A stretch of DNA of 5,621 bases. Source: Candidatus Cloacimonadota bacterium. GTDB taxonomy: Bacteria; Cloacimonadota; Cloacimonadia; Cloacimonadales; JAFGVF01. The first letter of the stretch is position 1; each line of letters starts with the position of its first letter. The notes beneath the pieces were generated by a model that saw only the letters and a list, made by a program, of their open reading frames with translations, searched no databases and was not told the DNA's origin. Below, piece by piece: positions 1-5,312 of the stretch. Location of the stretch: assembly GCA_016938155.1 (NCBI GenBank), contig JAFGVF010000132.1, forward strand, positions 1 to 5,621, written 5' to 3'. The position numbers and the translations under genes are program-made.

Positions 1-179
1 ACAGGCACTCCAAGGTGCTCAGAAACAAACTCTTGCACTTCTGATGGCAGGTATCCGAAGATTCCTTGTGCCTTGTGAAGTACTTCAATCAATGGGTCTC
101 TCAGCTGCTTCTTTTCTTCAATAATCTTCTTCAGCTCTTGATATTCCGGGCTGTCATAATTCCTGAGATTAACCGGCAT
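1..179 (-). CDS. NuoE/HydC-like thioredoxin-fold [2Fe-2S] subunit, N-terminal part only
   Basis: This is the first 59 complete codons of a gene that runs off the left edge. The peptide has an N-terminal charged helix, then the family-typical stretch LIEVLHKAQGIFGYLPSEVQ (residues 30-49) and EFVSEHLGVP. This is the helical N-domain of the NADH dehydrogenase 24-kDa subunit and of the equivalent subunits of NAD(P)-linked [FeFe] hydrogenases (HydC, HndA). In such complexes the protein carries a [2Fe-2S] cluster next to the flavin subunit. The four cluster cysteines lie beyond the window, so cluster binding cannot be confirmed. The ATG start is well supported: AGGAGG lies 4 nt upstream (184-189), with a candidate promoter behind it. 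The gene probably opens an operon continuing to the left, with a NuoF/HydB-type flavoprotein expected next. The sequence cannot tell a hydrogenase subunit from a respiratory one. Confidence 0.82.
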   Translation of the reverse strand, partial: MPVNLRNYDSPEYQELKKIIEEKKQLRDPLIEVLHKAQGIFGYLPSEVQEFVSEHLGVP

Positions 180-250
180 TTTTCCTCCTGATTCTCTTTT
201 TATTTTTATTCTTTATAAATTTTCATAGGTTCAGCATTTAGCTGGAGTAA

Positions 251-277
251 ATTCTATTATTCTGCCTTCACGGTCAA
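251..277 (-). promoter_or_regulatory. Candidate sigma70-type promoter for the NuoE/HydC-like gene
   Basis: On the minus strand, TTGACC (272-277) is followed after 15 nt by TAGAAT (251-256). Each differs from the consensus hexamer at one position. Directly upstream of the -35 box is an uninterrupted T8 tract (279-286) within T-rich sequence, which could act as an UP element. The spacing is short of the ideal 17 nt. A start near 245 would give a leader of roughly 65 nt, AT-rich and ending in the AGGAGG site. This is inferred from motif match only. Confidence 0.45.
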
Positions 278-548
278 TAAAAAAAAGAAATATTACTCAC
301 TAACTTTATCGAAGACTGAACGGCGATGTGGAAGTGTCGGAAAAGTAACTATCATAGAGGAATTTGTCAGCCGATTCCTTATACTAAACCACTTATAGTG
401 CAAAATAATGGAAAAATCACCTATGTTGTCATTTCATCCCTTTCTTTCTGCATTCTCAATTCTCTCTTAAACCCGCATTATTGCCACTGTGGAATTGTAT
501 CTGTAACCCATCAAATAACAGACAATTCAGGTGCTTGTTTTCCACTAG

Positions 549-568
549 CCACGCACTACCCACGCACT
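549..568. repeat. Tandem pair of CCACGCACT, 11-bp period
   Basis: CCACGCACT occurs at 549-557 and again at 560-568, an exact 9-bp direct repeat with an 11-bp period, about one helical turn. A related copy, ACGCACTGTGG, sits at 676-686. The one-turn spacing would suit two DNA-binding protomers on one face, but the motif also takes part in the hairpins of this region. An RNA-structure or dispersed-repeat explanation is therefore equally possible. Confidence 0.6.
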
Positions 569-624
569 GTGACACCGCGTGGATACTGGGTTCACAGTGA
601 CGGCACAGCGGGATTACAGTGCGT
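557..624 (-). repeat. Nested, mutually exclusive inverted repeats
   Basis: Three stems can be drawn by eye. ACGCACTGT (562-570) is the exact reverse complement of ACAGTGCGT (616-624). CACTGTGA (565-572) is the exact reverse complement of TCACAGTG (592-599). CCACGC (560-565) pairs with GCGTGG (577-582). These share bases, so only one can form at a time. The third extends to 9 pairs (557-565 with 577-585) in a minus-strand transcript because position 583/559 becomes a U-G wobble; on the plus strand it is a C-A mismatch. That mildly favours a minus-strand RNA. There is no T-run after it, so it is not a standard intrinsic terminator. Confidence 0.5.
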
Positions 625-805
625 CGATGAAAACAAGAGTAAAAGAGGAGTAAAAATGACCAAACTCCGCATAAAACGCACTGTGGATCGATTATTCAAT
701 ATACTTAGGGAGATTTGAAAACCTGAATACAGTTGAGGCACGCATCCCTGCTTGTAGTCTTATATTCAAAATGAAAATCGGTATTCAAATCACAACCATC
801 ATCTG

Positions 806-834
806 AAGTAGGGGGCTGGGGGAGAAGAGAGGTA
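806..834 (-). terminator. Possible Rho-dependent termination region after tatD
   Basis: Immediately after the tatD stop, the minus-strand RNA is a pyrimidine-rich tract with two C5 runs (811-815 and 818-822) and almost no G. It has no stable hairpin. This composition is typical of rut-like loading sites for Rho. No intrinsic terminator is visible nearby, and transcription presumably stops before the next promoter near 270. This is inference from composition and position only. Confidence 0.22.
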
Positions 835-837
835 AAA

Positions 838-1581
838 CTAAGAGAAGTATTTGTTGAAAGTAAGTAATTGAATATCTTTCAATTCTTCGATAGAAATATC
901 AATAAAACTGGCGATCTGCTGAGCAAATTTGGGTATTTTTGCCAATCCCCCCGTCTTCATTTCATAAGCAGTGTGATGTGTGTTGGGAGCATCAGTTTCT
1001 AAAAGCAGTTTATTCTCGGTTGCGAGTAAACTAAGCACTTCTTTAGCATCAGGGGAACTGAGGATGCCAGGACTTACGGAATAGGCAATGTCGAACTTGG
1101 AAAATTCCCGAATAATTTCGGAATTCCCATTGAAGCCATGCAAAATACCTCTAATCCCCGGAAAATTGGTTTTGATGATTTTATACAACTCGTAGTACAT
1201 TTTCACACAGTGGAAAGAGACAGGCACATCATATTGGTCTGCAATATCAAGCTGTTGCAGTAAAATGTCTTTTTGCCACACCATATCTTTGTTTCGTTTA
1301 TCCAGTCCGATTTCTCCGATACCCTCAATAGAGTGTGAATCCAGTAAATCAGCAAGAGAGTCGATGAAAGAGTTTTTAGAACCGGAGTAATATGGGTGGA
1401 CACCTGCTAGTATTATTGTAGATGGAGTTTCCAATTCCAGGCTTGCATTAAGTTCACGCTGGTTCAGTGCGATAGTGATAAAGCCATCCACTCCTAACTT
1501 CTCTGCTTCAGAGATTTCCAATGCCGGATTATCAAGAGCTACAAGATGACAGTGAGAGTCAATCCAGTTTTTGAAACACAT
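838..1581 (-). CDS. tatD: TatD-family metal-dependent hydrolase (putative DNase/exonuclease)
   Basis: The 247-residue product is close to the usual 250-260 residues of the family and covers the whole TIM-barrel amidohydrolase fold. The metal-site signatures are all present: DSHCHL with H10 and H12, GVHPYY at 60-65, GEIGLD with E90, SFHC with H124, LHGF with H148, and LETDAP with D197. Family members are Mg/Mn-dependent 3'-5' exonucleases or endonucleases acting on DNA in the cytoplasm, although the substrate of any single paralogue is uncertain. The start ATG lies six nucleotides after a weak GGGGG ribosome site (1588-1592) and only seven codons before the first motif. The first 23 nt overlap the end of the upstream glycerophosphotransferase-like gene, so the two are probably translationally coupled. 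It is the last gene before the long intergenic stretch. Confidence 0.9.
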   Translation of the reverse strand: MCFKNWIDSHCHLVALDNPALEISEAEKLGVDGFITIALNQRELNASLELETPSTIILAGVHPYYSGSKNSFIDSLADLLDSHSIEGIGEIGLDKRNKDMVWQKDILLQQLDIADQYDVPVSFHCVKMYYELYKIIKTNFPGIRGILHGFNGNSEIIREFSKFDIAYSVSPGILSSPDAKEVLSLLATENKLLLETDAPNTHHTAYEMKTGGLAKIPKFAQQIASFIDISIEELKDIQLLTFNKYFS

Positions 1582-2638
1582 AGTTTACCCCCGGTAGTTT
1601 AAGTTCAGGTATCAATTTAACAATAGCAGAGGCAGTTTTAATGCCTGCGGTGCCATCCAGATTGTTAAACATAAGCCGATTGGCTTCGGCTCTTGCCTCG
1701 GAAAAACGATCCCCACGGGTAATTTCTCTGAGAGCAGGTTTAAGTTCTTCAAAATCTACTATTTGCAGAGATATAGACCTAATAAGTTCCTTGATTTCAG
1801 GGGTAAGTCTTTTGCCTGTTTCAACAATGAAAGTGACTATCGGTTTATTCAAAGCCGAGAATTCTGCTATCACAGAGCTCGTGTCACCGATGCAGACATC
1901 ACTTATCATAATCCATGGAATTAAATTCAAGTCATCAATGAGGATAACTCCCTCAGTATGGCGAATAAACTCCCTTGTTTCCGGTTTTGTCCAAGGATGA
2001 AGAGTAACTAAAACATTATACTTTTCGGTCAATTCATTTAGTCGTCCTGCCCAACGATTTACAGCAGACATGCCGGAATCTTCCCATGTAGCTGAAAAGA
2101 GAATAGTCTTTTTTGTCTTGTTTAAGCTATGTTTTAACTTCAATTCCTCAAGGAAGAGGGGAGAATAAGTTCCATTGAAGGCATTATCGAGTTTGGGATA
2201 ACCTAAGCCGATTGCTGAATTGATGCCTGCTTTTGCACCCCTTCGAACATCTTCAGAACTGGTCATAATATACAGATTGAAGGCGTTGTAATTACGGGCA
2301 TCAGTAAACTCTTTAAAGTGGTAAGGACCATGCCTTAATCCAATCTTCTTAATTTGCTTCACCGGAAATTTCCAGGCAGCATGTCGAGTCATTATCACAA
2401 AATCAGGGAATACGGGCATCAGTTTCGCATTGATACCAATTTCCCTTAACTGTCTTTGAATTTTGCGGTTTTTAGCAACGATGGGCAAGGGTTGCAGATA
2501 CTTTTGGATCGGATTAAATATCTCCAAATCCAACAGGTCTCCGCAATAAAAACAACCTTGCTTCTTTTTACGAAAAAGCTTTAGTAACAGCCATGTTTTC
2601 CAGTAAGGAATGATGGTTAAATAATAACTGAAAACCAT
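1559..2638 (-). CDS. CDP-glycerol glycerophosphotransferase-like (TagB/TagF family) transferase
   Basis: The 359-residue product matches the size of single-domain TagB-type enzymes with a GT-B-like fold. Visible family signatures are RHGPYHFKE (102-110), GYPKLD (146-151), ILFSATW (179-185), LHPWTKP (213-219), and the nucleotide-binding stretch DVCIGDTSSVIAEFSALNKP (247-266). LDGTAG (327-332) near the end matches the family's closing DG motif. The N-terminus is hydrophobic and then basic (LFRKKK, 21-26), consistent with peripheral membrane association. Relatives transfer glycerol phosphate or similar groups from CDP-linked donors to teichoic acids, capsules or surface glycans. The exact donor and acceptor cannot be read here, and no other glycan gene is adjacent. 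The ATG is the first possible ATG, GTG or TTG start after an in-frame stop. Its best ribosome site (AGGGGA, 2651-2656) is 12 nt away, which is unusually far. The end overlaps tatD by 23 nt. Confidence 0.8.
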   Translation of the reverse strand: MVFSYYLTIIPYWKTWLLLKLFRKKKQGCFYCGDLLDLEIFNPIQKYLQPLPIVAKNRKIQRQLREIGINAKLMPVFPDFVIMTRHAAWKFPVKQIKKIGLRHGPYHFKEFTDARNYNAFNLYIMTSSEDVRRGAKAGINSAIGLGYPKLDNAFNGTYSPLFLEELKLKHSLNKTKKTILFSATWEDSGMSAVNRWAGRLNELTEKYNVLVTLHPWTKPETREFIRHTEGVILIDDLNLIPWIMISDVCIGDTSSVIAEFSALNKPIVTFIVETGKRLTPEIKELIRSISLQIVDFEELKPALREITRGDRFSEARAEANRLMFNNLDGTAGIKTASAIVKLIPELKLPGVNYVFQKLD

Positions 2639-2669
2639 TCTTATGGTACTTCCCCTTGATTAATAACTA

Positions 2670-2697
2670 ATTATTAGACTGTGGTTGTATTTGGCAA
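2670..2697 (-). promoter_or_regulatory. Candidate promoter for the glycerophosphotransferase-tatD pair
   Basis: In the 123-nt gap, the minus strand shows TTGCCA (2692-2697) followed after 16 nt by AATAAT (2670-2675), each one mismatch from consensus. The -10 box overlaps an inverted repeat, TAATAA (2661-2666) and TTATTA (2671-2676) with a 4-nt centre, which could be an operator or just AT-rich chance. If used, it would separate the downstream pair from the preceding gene set. Motif match only. Confidence 0.35.
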
Positions 2698-2761
2698 TGG
2701 AAATCTTAAGTCTGTTCTTGAATCGAAGTCTGAAAATTGAGTTGTGGATGAGTAAAGTCAA

Positions 2762-3214
2762 TCAGGATTTCATATAATCCTGAGCCAGGGCGAGAGTTTT
2801 CTCGTAATGGGTCCCTTTCCAGTAATATTTACCACACTTACGGCAAACTTTGAACTCTGAGTAATTCGCCAAAACCTTAGCAGGCAGAGTTATTCCTACT
2901 TTCTCAACCGGGATGTTCTGCAGTTCTGAGTTACAATCAGGACATCTGGTGAAGATGTTATCATGATTAAGCTTCAATTCATGGAACAAATACCTCAGTT
3001 GGTCGGCAGGTTCATCATCAACAAGCAGAATTCTCGTGAAGCAGCGTTTATCTTTTGCGAGCTTAACACTCCTCGTTAAGAGAATTCTCTCCTCTTTTAT
3101 AGCAATCCTGATGGTTGTATGAGAACTCAAACTCCGGCTCACGGTAGAGTTGTACCCGAGGAACCGGAGTTTTTTGGCCAATTTGTTGAGTTCTGAGGTG
3201 AGAATAAATTTCAA
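2762..3214 (-). CDS. Mut7-C RNase-domain-like protein with zinc ribbon, acidic residues lost
   Basis: The 150-residue product has the Mut7-C layout (PIN-like domain plus C-terminal zinc ribbon). KLAKKLRFLGYN (11-22) matches the opening helix, ERILLTR (42-48) matches the next core strand, and Q72 fits the conserved glutamine. The ribbon has CPDC (91-94) with the preceding R90, CRKC (124-127), and the closing YYWKGTH (130-136). The family is predicted to be a ribonuclease. Here the expected Asp near the N-terminus is Thr6, the acidic residues before the second helix are Ser/His/Thr (30-33), and the Asp of the usual LTRD is Ser49, so nuclease activity is doubtful. The start codon is TTG, one nucleotide after the peptidase stop, with only a weak AGG upstream and no ATG in frame. 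Translation probably depends on coupling to the peptidase gene. Domain assignment is firm; function is not. Confidence 0.75.
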   Translation of the reverse strand: MKFILTSELNKLAKKLRFLGYNSTVSRSLSSHTTIRIAIKEERILLTRSVKLAKDKRCFTRILLVDDEPADQLRYLFHELKLNHDNIFTRCPDCNSELQNIPVEKVGITLPAKVLANYSEFKVCRKCGKYYWKGTHYEKTLALAQDYMKS

Positions 3215-3215
3215 A

Positions 3216-3896
3216 TCAACGCCTATTTCTTAAAATAACAAGTCTGATTAACTGAACCAATGCCATGAGAGTTGAGGCTACATAGGTCATTGCAGCCGCA
3301 TTAAGTACGCGATGTGCACCAACCAACTCCTGTTCATCCGCAAGCCCGGCTGTTCTTAGCTGAACATACGCTCTTGATGATGCGTTGAATTCAACCGGGA
3401 GTGTTACAAGATGGAACAATAAAGCACCTGCGAAAAGAATTATTCCAATATCCATCAGAGGTGTAATACTGAAGAATAATCCCAGAAGAAAGAGGGGAAA
3501 GGCACCCTTGGAGCCAAGATTTGCCACCGGTAAAATTGATGATCTAAAACCCAGAGGAGCATATTTTTCTGCATGCTGGAGAGCATGTCCACACTCGTGA
3601 GCAGCAATTGTTACAGACGAAATGGAAGGTTCAAGGTAATTCAGTGCTGATAGCCTGACTACCTGTGAACGGGGGTCATAATGATCAGTCAGATGACCTT
3701 TAACCATTTCGACTTTTACATAAGTCAATCCATTGGCATCAAGGATCTTTCGAGCAGCTTGAGCCCCAGTAAACCCGGCACGATTCATGACTTTGGAGTA
3801 TTGCTTGTATCTCTGATTCACTGAATACTGAACAGAGAGAGCAAGGATAAACACAGGAATAATCATAAAAAAGGTGAAATCACCCCAGTAAAACAT
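3216..3896 (-). CDS. YugP-family neutral zinc metallopeptidase, membrane-embedded
   Basis: The 226-residue product has the length and order typical of this family. It begins with an N-terminal membrane helix (about 9-25), then a soluble segment leading to the zinc site HECGH (100-104) in the context IAAHECGHALQHAE. A hydrophobic hairpin follows (about 132-165), then LPVEFNASSRA (166-176), which normally supplies the third zinc ligand (E169). The last hydrophobic stretch (about 199-222) sits in the family-typical VLNAAAMTYVAS context. Both expected catalytic elements are intact, so a zinc-dependent membrane peptidase is likely; its substrate is unknown. The ATG has a strong AAGGAG site (3903-3908) six nucleotides upstream. 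It follows the flavodoxin gene by 59 nt and is effectively contiguous with the Mut7-C-like gene, which begins one nucleotide after its stop. Confidence 0.87.
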   Translation of the reverse strand: MFYWGDFTFFMIIPVFILALSVQYSVNQRYKQYSKVMNRAGFTGAQAARKILDANGLTYVKVEMVKGHLTDHYDPRSQVVRLSALNYLEPSISSVTIAAHECGHALQHAEKYAPLGFRSSILPVANLGSKGAFPLFLLGLFFSITPLMDIGIILFAGALLFHLVTLPVEFNASSRAYVQLRTAGLADEQELVGAHRVLNAAAMTYVASTLMALVQLIRLVILRNRR

Positions 3897-3955
3897 TTCT
3901 GTCTCCTTTAAATAATGCTACTGATATAACTCCAACCTTTTCTAAAGTTACAGGG

Positions 3956-4408
3956 TTATTTGACTATTTCAGCTCCGTATTCTCTGCACTTGATGAGGTC
4001 ACTTCGATTCACTGCATAGCCCTTCCACATGCTCATAAAACCACCTGCCTGAATAACAGGACCATGGATGAAGTCAATGCAACCCTTTTCACTTGTCATT
4101 ATCCCTATTTCTTCAACTGCTTTGTGTCCGCCTGAACCGCCCATGACGGCATAAGCTGAACAAACTTTGTTCTCCAATAAACCTTTGGGTATCTTATGGA
4201 GAAATGACTTAATGGGACCACATGCTCCACTAAACCAGGTTGGTGTTCCAAAAATTATCGTCTCATATTCCTCAAGGTGTTTGGGATCACATTCCTTGAC
4301 CGGAATAACATTAATCGAGTGTCCGGCATATCTTATGCCTTCTTCAATAGCCTTGGCAGCTTCGAGGGTATGTCCTGTTTTTGTGTGGAAAACAAGCAGG
4401 ACTTTCAT
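3956..4408 (-). CDS. Flavodoxin family protein
   Basis: The 150-residue product is a complete single-domain flavodoxin fold. After the first strand (MKVLLVF) comes the FMN-phosphate loop HTKTGHT (8-14). The second flavin loop is GTPTWFSG (54-61), with W58 placed to stack on the isoalloxazine ring. A glycine-rich MGGSGGHK (89-96) forms the third loop region, as in WrbA-like and other quinone reductase-type flavodoxins. It should bind FMN in the cytoplasm and act as an electron carrier or small reductase. No fused redox domain or iron-sulfur motif is present, so the partner is unknown. The ATG is preceded at 5 nt by AAGGAG (4414-4419) located in the 13-nt gap after dapA, which argues for co-transcription with dapA. 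Confidence 0.88.
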   Translation of the reverse strand: MKVLLVFHTKTGHTLEAAKAIEEGIRYAGHSINVIPVKECDPKHLEEYETIIFGTPTWFSGACGPIKSFLHKIPKGLLENKVCSAYAVMGGSGGHKAVEEIGIMTSEKGCIDFIHGPVIQAGGFMSMWKGYAVNRSDLIKCREYGAEIVK

Positions 4409-4421
4409 ATACTCTCCTTTT

Positions 4422-5297
4422 TTAGAAAAGTTTATACCTTTTCAGGCATTCCTCAAGGATACTCCTGTTTGCGGGAAGCAGTGGGCACATAGGTAAGCGG
4501 AATTCAAGCTCAAGCAAACCCATCATTGCCAACGCTTCTTTAACAGGAATAGGGTTAGTTTCGATAAACATCTTCCTGTTTATCTCCAATAATTCCTGAT
4601 GGAGATGCATTGCTTTCGAGTATTCGCCCTGTAGGCAAAGGGCTGTCAGATTGTGAAATTCAGCAGGTAGAATATTAGCAGTTACCGAGATACAACCTTT
4701 TGCACCTAATGCCATTGTCGGCATCACAAGTGCATCTTCGCCTGACATAACAGAGAAGTCTGAGGGAGAATCTCTAATTATTTCGGTTGCTTGTATTAAA
4801 TCTGCTGAGGCTTCTTTGATTCCTACAATATTCTTAAACTCCCTTGCGAGTCTAACAGTTGTTGAGGAACTGATATTGACTCCGGTTCTGCCGGGAACAT
4901 TATATATTACAATAGGTTCACTAACCTTAGTAGCGATTGCTTTAAAATACTCATACAAACCCTGTTGTGTCGGTTTAATGTAATAGGGTGTAATGATGAG
5001 GGCATAATCAGCACCTAAATCAAAAGCTTTTCTTGTGGAAGCAAGAGTCTGATTAAGATTATTAGACCCTGTTCCAACCATAATGGGAACTATTCCTTTC
5101 AAAATCCGAATAGCAAATCGTAGTAAACTTTCCTTCTCATCATTTGCCAAAGCACTTGCTTCAGCGGTTGTTCCAAGCAGAAGTATCCCGTCAGTTTTGT
5201 TCTTTAGATGGAATTGGAGAAGCCCCTCAAGTTTGTTATAATCGATTTCGCCGTTATGAAAAGGAGTCACGAGAGCAACGAAAGAACCTTGCAACAT
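4422..5297 (-). CDS. dapA: 4-hydroxy-tetrahydrodipicolinate synthase
   Basis: The enzyme condenses pyruvate with aspartate semialdehyde in the first committed step of lysine and diaminopimelate synthesis, in the cytoplasm. The 291-residue length is normal for this TIM-barrel family. Catalytic residues are visible: GTTAE (42-46) with the conserved Thr pair, TPYY (103-106), IYNVPGRTG (131-139) with Y132 and the substrate-carboxylate Arg R137, and the Schiff-base Lys K161 in GIKEAS. ISVTANILP (203-211) and TNPIPVKEAL (247-256) are further family motifs. The Arg in NVPGRTG points to DapA rather than an N-acetylneuraminate lyase. The ATG follows AGGAGA (5304-5309) by 6 nt. It lies 15 nt after the preceding membrane-protein gene and 13 nt before the flavodoxin. 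No other lysine gene is adjacent. Residues that sense lysine in the E. coli enzyme are mostly replaced (see findings). Confidence 0.93.
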   Translation of the reverse strand: MLQGSFVALVTPFHNGEIDYNKLEGLLQFHLKNKTDGILLLGTTAEASALANDEKESLLRFAIRILKGIVPIMVGTGSNNLNQTLASTRKAFDLGADYALIITPYYIKPTQQGLYEYFKAIATKVSEPIVIYNVPGRTGVNISSSTTVRLAREFKNIVGIKEASADLIQATEIIRDSPSDFSVMSGEDALVMPTMALGAKGCISVTANILPAEFHNLTALCLQGEYSKAMHLHQELLEINRKMFIETNPIPVKEALAMMGLLELEFRLPMCPLLPANRSILEECLKRYKLF

Positions 5298-5312
5298 ATT
5301 GTATCTCCTATA

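Larger units (their letters stand above)
180..837. other. Long gene-free intergenic stretch (about 650 nt)
   Basis: This gap lies between the tatD stop and the NuoE/HydC-like start, in a window where other gaps are 1 to 123 nt. Its left third (180-300) is the leader and promoter of the NuoE/HydC-like gene. The middle (480-690) is locally GC-richer and full of direct and inverted ACGCACT/CACTGTG copies, listed separately. The right end (806-834) is C-rich and G-poor on the minus strand. A plus-strand open frame spans 326-718, but its product looks unlike a protein (rich in Cys, His, Tyr and Ser, no domain recognised), so I do not call it. I find no tRNA cloverleaf, rRNA segment, transposase remnant or clear hairpin-plus-T-run terminator on either strand. 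TATTCAA occurs three times (693-699, 763-769, 782-788) with no known meaning. Confidence 0.7.

Noticed and set aside
279..286. T8 tract on the minus strand as a terminator tail
   Set aside because: No GC-rich hairpin lies directly before it. It sits immediately upstream of a TTGACC box, so an UP-element role fits better.
557..585. Hairpin as an intrinsic terminator for the tatD transcript
   Set aside because: The stem is reasonable on the minus strand but is followed by G-rich and then A-rich sequence rather than a T-run, and it lies more than 250 nt after the tatD stop.
326..718. Plus-strand open frame of 130 codons in the intergenic stretch
   Set aside because: It has no ribosome site at its ATG. 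The product is a compositionally odd string with many Cys, His, Tyr and Ser residues and no recognisable domain, and it runs through the repeat cluster. It is on the opposite strand to every real gene here.
811..822. Two G5 runs as a G-quadruplex on the plus strand
   Set aside because: Only two G-runs are present; an intramolecular quadruplex needs four.
1641..2000. Plus-strand open frame inside the glycerophosphotransferase-like gene
   Set aside because: The minus-strand frame carries clear family motifs across the same bases, so this is an antisense shadow without its own domain or ribosome site.
2708..2732. AAGTCTG direct repeat (2708-2714 and 2726-2732) as an operator
   Set aside because: It is only 7 bp and lies in simple AT-rich sequence upstream of the candidate -35 box; chance is an adequate explanation.
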